64,000 nt of DNA from Synanceia verrucosa. Its lineage: Eukaryota > Chordata > Actinopteri > Perciformes > Synanceiidae. A program made the position numbers and the translations under genes. The notes under the pieces were generated by a model that saw only the letters and a program-made list of their open reading frames with translations, ran no database searches and was not told the DNA's origin. The DNA is taken from positions 15,251,954 through 15,315,953 of the forward strand of contig CM056563.1 of assembly GCA_029721515.1 (NCBI GenBank), written 5' to 3'. Numbering within the stretch: the first letter of the stretch is position 1; each line of letters opens with the position of its first letter. This document shows positions 1 to 11,800 of the stretch, piece by piece.

Positions 1-933
1 CCTAAAAGTGGACCAAGTTATCCTGCTTGCTTCACTCTTTTCTTTCTTTGCGACCTTTTCTTTGATCACACTTTTCCATCTGTCATTTTTTCTTCTGACC
101 TTTCCCCCTCCTTCATCCTCTCCCTCTCAGCTTCCTCATTGTCTTTTTCTTTTCTCATTTACTTTTCTCTTGACCTTTACCCCTCTCGACCGCCTCTGCC
201 ATTTTCCCCTCCTCTTTTCTTTTCAAGATCCATTTCCTGCCTCTTTTCTTCTTCTCGCTTACTTTTTCCCTCTAATCTACTCTTTATCATTCTTCTCTTA
301 TTATCCCTGATTTGTCCCATATGGCTTCCCTTTATATTTCTCACCTTTTTTCTCTTGTGTATCTGTAGCCTTGCCAAGGCATTCAACATGCAATCTGATA
401 TTAATACAGTTTAAATTTTAAATTTGATGCTTGCCTCTCATATTAATTCTGCTTTGATTTCAGCTGGGGCTTAACATGCTAAGCAACAGATAGTTTAACA
501 ATAACCTGAAGATAATTTTAAATGCAGACAATACTGTAAAACAAGAGTAAGAATGTGTTTTGTGAGATAATTTACTAATAAGCAAATGTGTATTGTGATG
601 TTTCGACTGTAGAATATTAAATCATGTTGAAAGATAACATCTGTCTTGTTTCCAGTCATATGGGATTGTGGACTTATGAATATAGATGCTGCCATTTTTT
701 TTTCCAGTTAATATCAATATTGCTCAGTTGCTTCTACAACTTTAAAATCCTTCTGGGTTGGGTTGCAGTATTATTAGTAGTCCTTCCTACATTCTTAGCA
801 CCTGTAGTTTCGGACAAGTAATTTGTAGCATCCTTAAATTTAATAAATGTATTTGCACATAAAAGCTACTTTTGTAATGTAAAAACTGGTTGTCAATCAA
901 TTATGTAAACAACTTACTTTAGCATCATAAAAG

Positions 934-987
934 GTGTGTGTGTGTGTGCGTGTGTGTGGGTGTGTGTGTGTGTGTGTGTGTGTGTGT
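934..987. repeat. (TG)n microsatellite
   Basis: Nearly pure TG dinucleotide tract with two small interruptions (GCG, GGG). It produces spurious Val/Cys reading frames. Confidence 0.95.
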
Positions 988-1285
988 ACAAGGAGCAACT
1001 GTTAGTAAAACATTTTGTAATTTCAGGTACTGGTCTGTTTTCACATCGGTTATGCACATTTATACATACGGACAAACCCATTTCTGCACTGCAATCTGTT
1101 TCAATGTAAAAAAATCTTTCTTTAAAGACAACAGTCAGAACTTTAGAATTTCAAACAGCTGGTTACCACTGCCTCCTTTCCCATTATTTGGTTATTTTCA
1201 CATCAAAACTAGCAGAAATCTAACTGAAAAGAATAGTCATGAGATTTCCCTTCAGGGCCTCGACAGGTAGCCTGTATATTAGACA

Positions 1286-1288
<3 letters not shown>

Positions 1289-1346
<58 letters not shown>
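1289..1346. repeat. (TG)29 microsatellite
   Basis: Uninterrupted TG tract of about 58 bases. Pure arrays of this length are usually highly polymorphic. Confidence 0.97.
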
Positions 1347-1349
<3 letters not shown>

Positions 1350-1480
1350 CTTGATGCACAGAGATTAATGGGGTGTCTGTTAATGATGTGTTGTACATTG
1401 TGCAGGCTTGACAGCAAAAGTAGAATAAATCTGTTTTATTATTATGCATGCTATCAACTGGCAGGCTGCCATTCCACCTT

Positions 1481-1483
<3 letters not shown>

Positions 1484-1516
<33 letters not shown>
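1484..1516. repeat. (AC)n microsatellite
   Basis: Uninterrupted AC tract of about 33 bases, lying 140 bases after a TG tract of opposite sense. Confidence 0.95.
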
Positions 1517-1520
<4 letters not shown>

Positions 1521-4070
1521 CTATATGTACATCCCAGAAGGCCATGCTTGGCTTCATCTGCCTCTGCGATAATAATAATAGTAATCCGACTTCTCATAAT
1601 GACAATATCAATATGATCTTCTGCCACAGAGAGTATGGAATAAGTCAGAGAGAGAGAGATGATATTTAAAACAAATATGAGGGTGGGAAAAGAAGAAAAA
1701 ACAGAGGATGAAGACCAGACAGGAACACAGCAGGTTGATGTACTCCCTGCATATTTGGCATATACACAAAGTACTGCAGGACTGTATAACACACTGACAC
1801 ATATCTGATCCATATGAGAATACACACAAAGAAATGTACAAATACTTCTTTCCTGCCAAACAGTTACCTTCCCTGAAGACAATGGCATTTTTCAGATAAA
1901 CCACACAAATACACACACAGTACACACACACACACAGCTTGGAGGCTGTAGTGCACTTCAAAAAATAAACTTCCCTAAAACCAGTGAAGCCCCTGACATT
2001 TTCCTAAATTCTGATCGTTATTATGTGACATAACCAGTGGCGTGTCCAGACTTTTTGGGCAGGGGTGGCCCAAGTGGGGCACTAAGTCATGTAAGCAGGA
2101 TCTGTGCATGGGTGCGCATGGGCATCAACATAGCATCAGTTTTTGTCTTTTATGACTAATTTGACTTCTAAAATTATCTTAAATCATAAATGTTAGTATA
2201 ATTGAAATATAGATAGAGCTTGTAATCACAACACAACAGAATGGGACAATACAAATATAATACAAAGCCATCATAATCATAATCATAAAACAGTAGAGTC
2301 AGTTTTTTCATTGACTTCTACACAAATGTTCAAGTCAACATTTTGGCATTGGCTTCCTTTTGTGACCTGCAGATGCCCACCGGCGTAAGATAGTAATGCT
2401 AACAATGCCATCTTACATTAAACCAGGTATACATAAGGTTTGATGATTAAAGCTCTTGGGTTTTGGATTTTCAAACGGACAGCCCCTTCATTATTTACAT
2501 GGCAGTATTTCAGATCACTCTAACCACAGCATCATGCATCCTGCAGAGAAATCCAAAGCTGGCCAGGCCTGTGGTTGCTAAGCTATGATTGAAAAATTGC
2601 TGTTTGAGGGCAGGGTTCAATTAGATGTGTTATCGATGATTACCCTGATTATATGGTTAACTAGCTAGCAAATATGCTAGCTGCTGTTCAATGGAACGAA
2701 AAGGATGAAGGGAAGATGGAGGCTGAAGGGAACGTCAGCAGGGCACTGCAGCACACTGGAGAGAGAGATGAAAAAGGGAAACTGACAAAAGCATAAAAAA
2801 ATCTCTTATTTATTTCATTCAGTGGATCTTAAAAACGCTCAAGAGGGGAGCATGACGGAGGAGCTTATTGGATTTATTTCACACTATCTTTCGTTCTCGC
2901 GCACATCCTCTCTCTTTAACTCGCTTTCTCTCTCATGCAGCCCGACTTTCATTTTCATTAGGCAAACATATTAGACACACTTTCACACCATCAGACATGT
3001 GCCTTCACAATTAAGACACATCTCTTTCACCTCCATTCATTCTCAACTTCATCTCTCCCTTAATCAATCTAACTGTCAGTCCTTCACCAAATCAGCATCC
3101 AACACACACCCTTACACACATTTTAATTATGCACGCACATTAGAAACACTTCCACATAATCACTGACCTCGTGTCTTCCGTCTGTGTGCCCTCTCTTACA
3201 CGAGCACACATCACTATGTATGACAGAAGCTTTAACTTCAACACACGTTGACAAAACTGGAGATGAAACGTGATTATTTGGAATTTAAAATTTGGCCAGA
3301 ATCCATATTTTTTTCTGCAGCCAAATGATTCAACACACATCTGAAAATTTCTCAAGATACACACACACTCCCTTTCGCAGAGAATTTCCCGGGGCTGTGT
3401 TTGTGGATGTCTAAGTCATAAATCACAGTTTTGACATATTAGAATCATGCCAGAACCATGCCACATCACCATATGTCCTCTCTCTGCCCCAGAGTCTTTC
3501 CCATCTGGCAAAACACACACAAATATAAACACAGATGCACACACACACATACACTGAGTGTGTGCACAGGCAAAACACTGTCACCCACACACACTCACAG
3601 TGTGATCCTCAAATGCATACATTTATGAAACCATGAATGGTAGGAGCAAAAAATTTCTTTTTATACATTTCATATTAAACTAACTCTGTAATGCTAAGTG
3701 TGTGTGTGTGTGTGTGTGTGTCCAGCTCACTCACTTCACAGTATGTATGTGTTATCAGTCATCCTCCTCTCCCTTCCTCCAAACAGTTTATCTTTCACTC
3801 TCTAATTTCTCTGTGGTTTTCTGTTTCCTTTGATTTCTTCCTCTTGTCTTTCCTGCCCTCCTCCTCCTCCTCCTCCCTCCTCTTCTTCCTCCCAGTCTCT
3901 GAGCACTGGCCAGAGGCGTGAGAAGGTTCCAGCTCACTGAGCAGAAACCCTGCAGTCCTCCTCCTCCTCTCTTCAAGAACCAAACAGTCCTCCTCATCCT
4001 CATCGTAAATGGAAAGAGAGAGACAAAGACAGAGAGAGAGCAAGAGGGCAGAGAGGGTCAGTGATTTCAA

Positions 4071-4133
4071 ACTGCATTTCCCATGATGCTTTGCTTTACA
4101 GGGCTCCACGACACACCCCTGCTGCCTAGCAAC
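4071..4133 (+). promoter_or_regulatory. ZNF143-like motif followed by X-box-like motif
   Basis: ACTGCATTTCCCATGATGC at 4071-4089 resembles the ZNF143/SBS motif ACTACATTTCCCATGATGC with one difference. GCTGCCTAGCAAC at 4121-4133 differs at one base from the palindromic RFX X-box GTTGCCTAGCAAC. Both are short matches judged by eye; function is inference. Confidence 0.35.
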
Positions 4134-4723
4134 ACAAGGGTCATAAACCAAATGTAATCAGTCTTTTAATATAAGGTATTACTGTGTGTTTCAGGAACAT
4201 CGCTGTCTACAGTGTACAAAGAGACAGAAAGAGTCACAGAGAGTGAACAATAAACAGTGAGGCTCTCTGCTATGTAGAGAGGGTAATGCTTAATGTAAAT
4301 ACACGGAGTGGCTATTTCAGGGAAATGTAGGCCATAAATGACATAAAAACTGGATTTGATTTCATAAACGCTACAACAATTTCAAACAATTATTGTTTCT
4401 TATTATTGGTTATAACTTTAAGGTTGGAGAAAGATTGTAGACTTGGTTAGGTACTGAGCACTAAACTTTCTTCTCCACCTTACCGAACCCACCCTTTTTC
4501 ATCAACCTTAACTGTGTTGCCCAGCGACCTATGATTTGTGTGTATTTCAGTCTCACCTCTCTTTTCTCGTTCCTCCTCTCCTTCTGCGCTGTCACTCCTC
4601 CTTCTTTCTCGAACATCCCCGCCAACCCCCCTTCACCAGAGGTGAAACGCTGTACTTCTCTTCCTGAAGTCATTTCTATGTTAATGAGTCTCCTTGTGAG
4701 ATAACGCAGGCAGCAAGGGCCTC

Positions 4724-4725
<2 letters not shown>

Positions 4726-4770
<45 letters not shown>
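4726..4770. repeat. (AC)n microsatellite
   Basis: Uninterrupted AC tract of about 45 bases, followed 100 bases later by a CT tract. Confidence 0.96.
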
Positions 4771-4773
<3 letters not shown>

Positions 4774-4870
4774 AGAGCAAGTGAGAACGATGATAGGACC
4801 TGTCACTGCTCTCTCTGTTGATCTGTTCATGCAATTATTAATTATTAACTGTAATCCTTATTATTCCCCC

Positions 4871-4873
<3 letters not shown>

Positions 4874-4905
<32 letters not shown>
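4874..4905. repeat. (TC)n microsatellite
   Basis: Uninterrupted TC tract of about 32 bases. Confidence 0.95.
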
Positions 4906-4909
<4 letters not shown>

Positions 4910-5505
4910 CTTTGGATCACTTTTAATTCTTCTGTTTCCTTCTCAGTTTATTTTATAGCTGAGCAGTCAGTCAGCTTTAAGTCATTTACAGTCTAATAGT
5001 GGGTCAGTAAATCAGTCAGTCAGTCAGTCAGTTGTGGCACTGAAACATTGAAGCAGATTGATACCAACATACAGATAATAGCACAGTACTCCAACAGTTT
5101 AATTAAGCATCATTGTCAATTTGTCTGTCTTTTGTCACCCTGATAAAAATACAGAGAATGACGCAAAGAGTGTTTCTTTCATTGATTCTTATTGACTGAT
5201 GGATATAGGGCTGAATGCTCTACAGAAAGAAAGAAAGAGAAAGAATCTATCAGTAAATTATCCACATAACATATCCACAAATCAATTGGAGAGGGGGTAC
5301 ATGCATTTATTTATTCCTGCAGTCCTGTCTTCCCATCACTTGTATTTGCACGTGCACGCTCCCGTGTGTTAAGTGAACTGTGAAGCTCAGACCGCCTTGT
5401 GTGGAAGCCTCGCTGGAGTGGAATCATTAAAAACGGTCCGTGGCTCTTTAAGTGGCAACGCCGCTTCTCTCCCAGGCACGATTCTTCATGCATCGCTTGC
5501 CAATG

Positions 5506-5530
<25 letters not shown>
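5506..5530. repeat. (CT)n microsatellite
   Basis: CT tract of about 25 bases just upstream of the GC-rich cacng3 5' region. Confidence 0.93.
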
Positions 5531-5536
<6 letters not shown>

Positions 5537-5652
5537 CTTCTAACTAATCAGCGCGGTGCAGGGGCTTCTGGCGCCGCACAGGCAGAGGGCAGCGCAAAAG
5601 ACGGGCAGAATCGCTGCTTCGCCCACGAACAGCGAACCGCAGACAGCGAACA

Positions 5653-5673
5653 TTCAGCACCGCGGACAGCGAA
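5653..5673 (+). promoter_or_regulatory. RE1/NRSE-like site 1 (REST binding)
   Basis: TTCAGCACCGCGGACAGCG followed by AA matches 18 of 21 positions of the RE1 consensus TTCAGCACC-ACGGACAGCGCC, including both conserved halves and the standard spacing. The differences are G for A at position 10 and AA for CC at the end. RE1 recruits REST/NRSF, which silences neuronal genes outside neurons; cacng3 downstream is a neuronal gene. The motif match is seen directly; occupancy is inferred. Confidence 0.7.
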
Positions 5674-5675
5674 CA

Positions 5676-5696
5676 TTCAGCACCGCGGACAGCGAA
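5676..5696 (+). promoter_or_regulatory. RE1/NRSE-like site 2
   Basis: Exact copy of site 1, displaced by 23 bases (18/21 to consensus). Confidence 0.7.
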
Positions 5697-5698
5697 CA

Positions 5699-5719
5699 TT
5701 CAGCACCGCGGACAGTGTC
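5699..5719 (+). promoter_or_regulatory. RE1/NRSE-like site 3
   Basis: TTCAGCACCGCGGACAGTG followed by TC matches 18 of 21 consensus positions. The left half is identical to sites 1 and 2; the right half carries GACAGTGTC instead of GACAGCGAA. Confidence 0.65.
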
Positions 5720-7049
5720 AAGTGTCAAGACGTGTCTTGATGATAAAAAGTATCGTCCTCCTCTTACTGAAACTATAGGCTACATATTCTCTCCTCTCTG
5801 TACCGGAGCTGGCACTGCCGATGTTTTATACGAAGAGCGTCGCGGCGGTGGGCGGGACATGCGGCAGTGACCGTGCGTGATTAGCTCCTGAAGGGCGCTG
5901 TCACCCAGGAGCCCAATCCAAGCCGATCGGTGCGGCCTCAGGCGGAGTTTGAGGAGATGCGCGGTTAGTTTTTATTTGTGTTGGTTGGACCGAGAGGAGG
6001 AGGAAGGCGAAGAGGAGGAGGACGGGGAGGAGGAGGAGGAGGCGACAGCTGTCATTTTTTTCATTTGTAACAGCGGGCACGTTTTTCAGGAGCAACCACA
6101 GGCTGGTGTAACTGTCCTACAGGCACCACCACAAGGCGTCTTATCGGACCGTCTGTCCTAATTATGGTCGAAGTTCGGCCGTCAGAGAGCGCGAAGACAG
6201 CTGTTTTCTGCAAGAAATTTGACGAATTCCGTCTAGGTCTCTTATTGGTGCATATTTAAAGCCCGTTTAACTTAGATACCCGTGATGCGCGTCTCTCCAC
6301 TGCAGATGATGTATGAAAAAAACTGAATTCACTGGCCTGCGTGTGAGTTTCTGTCGCCTGTTGTCTACTGTGGACATCGAGGGGGGAGAGAAAAAACATG
6401 TCAGTGAGTCAACAGCTGGAGTGGAAAAGACACGACGGATCTCAGTCAGCGTCCGCTCTCTCTTCATAGCGCATGGGCTTTATTCAGCCGTCCATTCATC
6501 CAGTGGATCAGCAGAAAACCAAGCACGACAGAAGTAACCCACTGAGCCGCCTCATATTTCTGTGCTGCTGTGAGAGACATTGTCCAGGGAGGACATCCTT
6601 CACCGATCAACAACCCCAGCGGTGAGTGAGGGGCGAGCTTGCATGTGTCTTAGTAGAAATGCAATAGAAACCATCCTCCTTTGACTTGTGCCGTGGGGTT
6701 TCACCAGTCAAGAAAACTAACTCCCCTGTTTGTTGCTGTTCTAAAGATGAAGTCCCCCCACGCAGACCTGGACTGTTAACAGATTAATAAAGGGAGCCGT
6801 TTTGGGGGGAAGCAGAAGCTGAGAAGGGGAAGGAAGGAAGGAAGAAGGAAGAAAGGAAAGGGAAGAAGAAGAGAGATAAAGGGTAAAAAGGAGCACAGAG
6901 GAGGAAGAGGAGGAGGTCTCTAGTTCCTGGTGGATAGCGCAGCCGGAGGAGGGACGCAGAGGCGGAATGTGGCATCGCTGTTTCCCTCAGCTCTGACTGA
7001 GTGTGGACAGTGTCGGACAGTCGGGGACAACCGGTGGTCGTTAAACCTC

Positions 7050-7053
<4 letters not shown>

Positions 7054-7088
<35 letters not shown>
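7054..7088. repeat. (TG)n microsatellite in the cacng3 5' region
   Basis: Uninterrupted TG tract about 330 bases before the start codon, probably within the 5'UTR or proximal promoter. Confidence 0.95.
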
Positions 7089-7090
<2 letters not shown>

Positions 7091-7414
7091 TGAGTGGGAG
7101 TGCGCGTGTGTGTATGAGGATGGTGGTAAAAACTGTTTTTTGATGCGCGAGAAAGTGACGTGCCGCCCTCCCACCTTCCCGCCCTTTCACGAGCCTCCTG
7201 TCATCTGAACGCACAAGACAGCCAAGTGTCCCACCGCACCTGCCATAAACCTCAATCCAAAGTCATATTTTCATCTCTTTTTTTCTCTCTGTTGCAACCC
7301 CTCACTCTGACTCTCCAAATCTCGCGGGATATAAAGGAAATAAAAAAGGGGCGAATCTAAAAGAGAGGAGGCAGAGAGGAAAAACAGAGATTAAGAGAAA
7401 CAGGAGCCGCCTAT

Positions 7415-7631
7415 ATGAAGATGCTGATGTGTGACCGCGGCGTCCAGATGCTCGTGACGACGGTGGGCGCGTTCGCCGCCTTCAGCCTCATGACCATCGC
7501 CGTCGGCACCGACTACTGGCTGTACTCGCGCGGGGTCTGCCGCGTGAAGAGCAGCGGCGACAACGACACGAGCCGCAAGAACGAGGAGGTGATGACGCAC
7601 TCCGGCCTCTGGCGAACCTGCTGTCTGGAAG
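7415..7631 (+). CDS. cacng3: cacng3 coding exon 1
   Basis: Codes residues 1-72 plus the first base of codon 73 and ends at a strong donor (GAAG/gtacgt). It covers the short cytoplasmic N-terminus, TM1 and the first half of the extracellular loop up to GLWRTCCLE. The exon is GC-rich, continuing the CpG-rich 5' region. Confidence 0.95.
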
Positions 7632-8814
7632 GTACGTGATCAGTCTGTCTGTCTGTCTGACTGCCTGTGTTTCTATGTGAGTGCGCGTCCCCGAGCATGT
7701 TTCCCTCTGTGTGAGTGTGTGTTTGTGTGTGTTTGTGTGTGCGCGCGCGTGGGGCTTCCTGTTTTTATTCAGTGTGTGTGTTCTCTGTCCCTGCCTCTCT
7801 GCATACACACACACACACACACACGCACACACACTGTTTTCCTAACAGCATCCCATAATCCCTGAAACTCCCTGTCCTTTCCCAAGTTCACGCTCACAAT
7901 CCCTTCCTGTGAATCATAAAACAGAATAATGGAATATTTATTGATCTGCTCTCGTTGTCATCAAGCTCCATCACTGACTGTATAAAGCACTAACTGGCAC
8001 ACACAGACGGCTGGTAATGTTACCGTATTAGCCAGTCAGCTGCAGCAGCATCAACCTGCACACTGTTGCCGGGATCCTTGCCGGGAATCTGTTGTGTAGA
8101 AGCCATCTTGTTGTCAGGAGCCAGGAAATACAGATGAAGGAGGCATGCTGGGATATGATGCATTTGGGAACCACTGGAGTTGAGAGCGACCTGTCGATTC
8201 ATGCAGACACTCTCAGTTTGCACCCTGGTTTTGCAAACTGACCGGCATGCGCATTTAAGAATGTATGTGAATGTGAATGTAAGTATGTGTTGAGTGTCCA
8301 TACAAGGACTGACACTTCATTCATCACACAGGTGTGATGGTTGTTCCTGCTGCATCAGTCAGAAGTAAGGTAACACTGCCGCAGCTTCACCTGTAGGAAT
8401 GTAACATTAGTGGCACCTTGCTGCCAATCAGACGGCTATTACTGTGACGTCATTTGATTGGGTACTGCATAACCTGTGCTTCACCTCCTGCACTTCTTGG
8501 TTGGTCTGTCCTTATTTTGCACAATTTAATTATATAAGTTCAACCATAAAATCCCCAAACTGCTCCATTGTATAACACTTTTTCTCTACCTTGGCTAAAG
8601 CATTAAATCATGATCATGAAGCCGGCATGATCTCAAGTCTCGTGGCATAGACGAAGGACACTGACACTCGGAGCGGATAGATAACTATGATAAGACAGAT
8701 TAGATCAATTTAAAGAGGTATAGAGCTCCTTTTCATTTGAGTTTACTAAAACTGGTAAGAAGTATGAGGTATGAGGACAGGTAAATGCCATCATAGGAAG
8801 ACGTTGCAACACTG

Positions 8815-8877
<63 letters not shown>

Positions 8878-11800
8878 CGAGCAGGTATTTGGTTTGGCGA
8901 GCAGGTTATGGGGACATAAATCTGTTCACACAGTCACACTGTGGGGACTCACCATCCTTATGGGGACAAAATGCAGGTCCCTATAATGTAAACTGTTACA
9001 TTTTAGGCTGAAGACTTGGAGAACATTTAATGTTAGCATATGGTTAGACTTTGGTTAGGGTTAGGATTAGGATTACATGGGTAGTGGATATGGTTAGGGT
9101 CAAGGGAAGTGTCTAGGAAATGAATGTAAGTCAATGTAATGTCCCCACAATACACAAATACACAACATGCGTGTGTGTATGTGTGTGTGAGAGAGAGAGA
9201 GAGATGCAGTCAAACATAACCATGTCATTCTAGGGGGTAGAGAAGTCTATTAAAGGGCCAGATGGTGCAGGTATAAGGCTTTATTGAACACAGACCCTCA
9301 TTTACATACACACTGACACACACCCTTGTAATTGAACAAATAAATAGACAAATTCTCAGATATTCCCAAACTACCAAACAAGCACAGCTGCAGGAGTAAT
9401 ACACCCAGTTAACACAATGTCAGCACAATCTCAGTGCATGCACACATGCACAGGCTCACATGCTACAGAAACAATGACACACACACACACACACACGCAC
9501 AATAGCAGAACTAAAGTGAATAAGTTCTCTTATCTCTTTTCTCATTCTGCCTATCTTGTACTTTGCTCATTCCGGGTCCCTGGTTGTCACGGTTTTATAA
9601 TTCATAAACGCCCCATAAACTAACAGGAAGTGGATGTCACTAACTCATGTACATGTGGCTTGTAGTCTGCCTGACATCAGAGAGTGAGTGAATGAGAGAT
9701 GGAGTGGGTGGGGGGGGTTGTAGAAAAACATCATGTATGCAGCGTTCAGTACAGTAAATGTATAGAGCAGTCATGCATATGAACTGTGAAGCACGCAGAA
9801 CATTTTTCAGGGACACTGTTTCTTTCACATAGGGCAAGAGGAGGAAATCCTCTGATCACATTATTTTAGCAATGGATGGCTTATGCATCAAACATCATTC
9901 ATGAGCTCAGTGTGACTTTAGTGTGTGAATTATCATGCTTCTTGTGTCCTATGATAACTTCCTGTCCTGATATGACTGTCCTCTCTGGTAGTTTTTACCT
10001 GTCTCTCTTGATCACCCTCCTCCAGTGTGTATGCAGTCTATGTGTTCCTATAGGCTACGTTTTACAAAATATTGATAAACAAATATTTCCTCCCCTCTGT
10101 TTTCAAAAAATAACATTGTGCACACATCGTAGTTTGCAAAAAAGTTTCTGTTTACATTAACCCGTATAAATACCACCATCATAACTACGTCAAGCCGATG
10201 GGCGACAGTGTAGGAAGAAGGAGAAAGCCATGCAAGCCAATCAGAAGCCTCATCGACAACAACGATGACTTCCTGTTCCTCCGAGCCTTGATACGTCTCT
10301 GCTCCTCTACATAATAGAGGAGCTGTTTTTGCAAATGCAAACACGTAAAAAGTGCTCACACCAACAGAAATGCTACCGCTACCCAGAATTTAGACTGCTC
10401 ATAGACTACTCTGATAGCCGTAATACACAAAAAAGGTTCCACTTTTGGCACGTAGCTTGCCTAAAACTCTGTTTTTCTCTCTTTACATTCAAACGTGAAA
10501 CCGGAGTTTTCCTCAATCTCCACTTTTGCTGGAATTTTTAGAAAGAATCGTATCCAGAGGTGAAATCACCGTTTGTATGTAAATGAAAGGTACAAACTAA
10601 GGGAAAAGACTCCTGTGTATGTGTAAATGGGCCCTTAGTTGACCTTTCTAATCTGTTTTTCCAGTGTGATTAAGGCCTCACCTCTGGATATTTACACTCA
10701 AGTGTTTTTGGATAACTATGTCTGTTTTCTGGTAAAGACAGAACATATTCTGTCTGTCTTGTTATTCTGTGTTGCTTTTAAGTTCAATGTCTGTTGGCAC
10801 CATTGTTACAGGCCTGACATCCAGGACTCTTTCATCAGTGTTTTGCAGAACACTACTTTGCTGCAATTGTTACGAAACAAATCACTCACAGTCTCTCTGC
10901 TTGAAAGCTCTGTGTGCCTTCTCGGTGAAAGATCCAGAGCAAGGAGAACACATATTGTGCAGAAACATGCAATACACACTGCTTGACAAATTTATTAGGG
11001 CTTGGTCTTTTGCCTGCATAAATTCCAAGCCCATGGTGCTAAAGTGGCTCTTTGATTCTTATTTTTGGTGTTTGTTTTGAAGTTTGATTTGCACTTAAAG
11101 AATAATACACAGCTATTCGGGAATGACAGTAAATGACTGTGATCTGGCATCTCAATCAAAAAATAAGAATGTGTTGTGCTATTTTTTTCAGATTATTGGT
11201 AAGACAGTACATTTGAAAATACATATACAACAACAATGATTATATATTATGTTAAGTCCAGGTTGGACTAAGTCCTTATCCTGGGCACTGCCGAGGTGCC
11301 CTTGAACAAGGCACCGAACCCCAAACTGCTTTGGGCGCCTGGATAAGGGGCAGTCTCCTCACTCTGACACCTCTCCTCCAATGCATGTGCATGTGGGTTG
11401 TGTGTATAATGTGCAACAGAAAAAATATATACTAGCAAAATGAAAAGAGTAATTTCCCTTACTTCTATATTTGTATTAAAGATATCATTTTGACTAAAGA
11501 AATTGCAGAAATTGGTTGAACAAGAAAAACAGAAAAATATTAGCAATCACCAGTAATGTTAATTTAGGGCATCAGTGATGGTGATAGCTACACATAAAGC
11601 CACATACCTGCATTTGTGTAGAATCAAAGCATTCACAGGGTCTCTCTTGCATGAACACCTTTGCCAGTGAATATACAATGAATATATAAATATATAATGA
11701 ATATTGTTTATGTGCTTTAATGTGCCTTTTAGTCATGGGTGTATCTCTGTGGTTCCTCTACCCACTAACTGACCTGTGGTCAGGTTGGGGTTTCTTGCAT

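Larger units (their letters stand above)
1..5640. other. Intergenic region upstream of cacng3
   Basis: No exon with good splice sites and no conserved protein could be recognised here. The first 400 bases are a pyrimidine-rich low-complexity tract, rich in CTT and TCC on the + strand. The rest holds several TG/CA microsatellites, (CT)n tracts and one degenerate repeat-like segment near 2035-2100. A ZNF143-like and an X-box-like motif lie at 4071-4133. The reading frames seen here are translated microsatellites or purine/pyrimidine tracts. Confidence 0.6.
5644..5712 (+). repeat. Three tandem copies of a 23-bp CpG-containing unit
   Basis: The unit, beginning CAGCGAACATTCAGCACCGC, starts at 5644, 5667 and 5690 with no mismatch between copies. 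Each copy contains the left part of an RE1-like site, and the junction with the next unit completes it. The third copy runs into GTGTCAAGTGTCAAGACG, which breaks the periodicity. Confidence 0.95.
5530..7414 (+). promoter_or_regulatory. cacng3: cacng3 promoter and 5' untranslated region (approximate)
   Basis: This stretch is clearly richer in G+C and CpG than its surroundings and precedes the cacng3 start codon, as expected for a promoter plus long 5'UTR. It contains the RE1 array (5653-5719), a purine-rich AGG tract (5993-6045), a splice-donor-like AGCG/GTGAGT near 6620 that could end a 5'UTR exon, a purine tract of GGAAGGAAGAA type (6825-6900) and a (TG)n tract (7054-7088). No transcription start can be fixed from sequence alone. 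Confidence 0.5.

Noticed and set aside
1..414. Phe/Leu/Ser-rich frames resembling membrane proteins
   Set aside because: Products of a CTT/TCC-rich pyrimidine tract, without splice sites or conserved motifs.
1239..1616. Frames made of poly(Val-Cys) or poly(His-Thr)
   Set aside because: Translations of TG/CA microsatellites, as at many other places in the window.
5644..5712. Possible CRISPR-like direct repeats
   Set aside because: Head-to-tail copies without spacers, in a vertebrate genome.
5556..5870. Frame of 104 codons across the 23-bp repeats
   Set aside because: Repeat-driven frame in the cacng3 5' region; no homology, and the sequence is better explained as a regulatory array.
9050..9085. 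Interstitial telomere-like TTAGGG words
   Set aside because: They are part of the 300-bp dispersed repeat, which recurs at 52470-52760, and are irregular.
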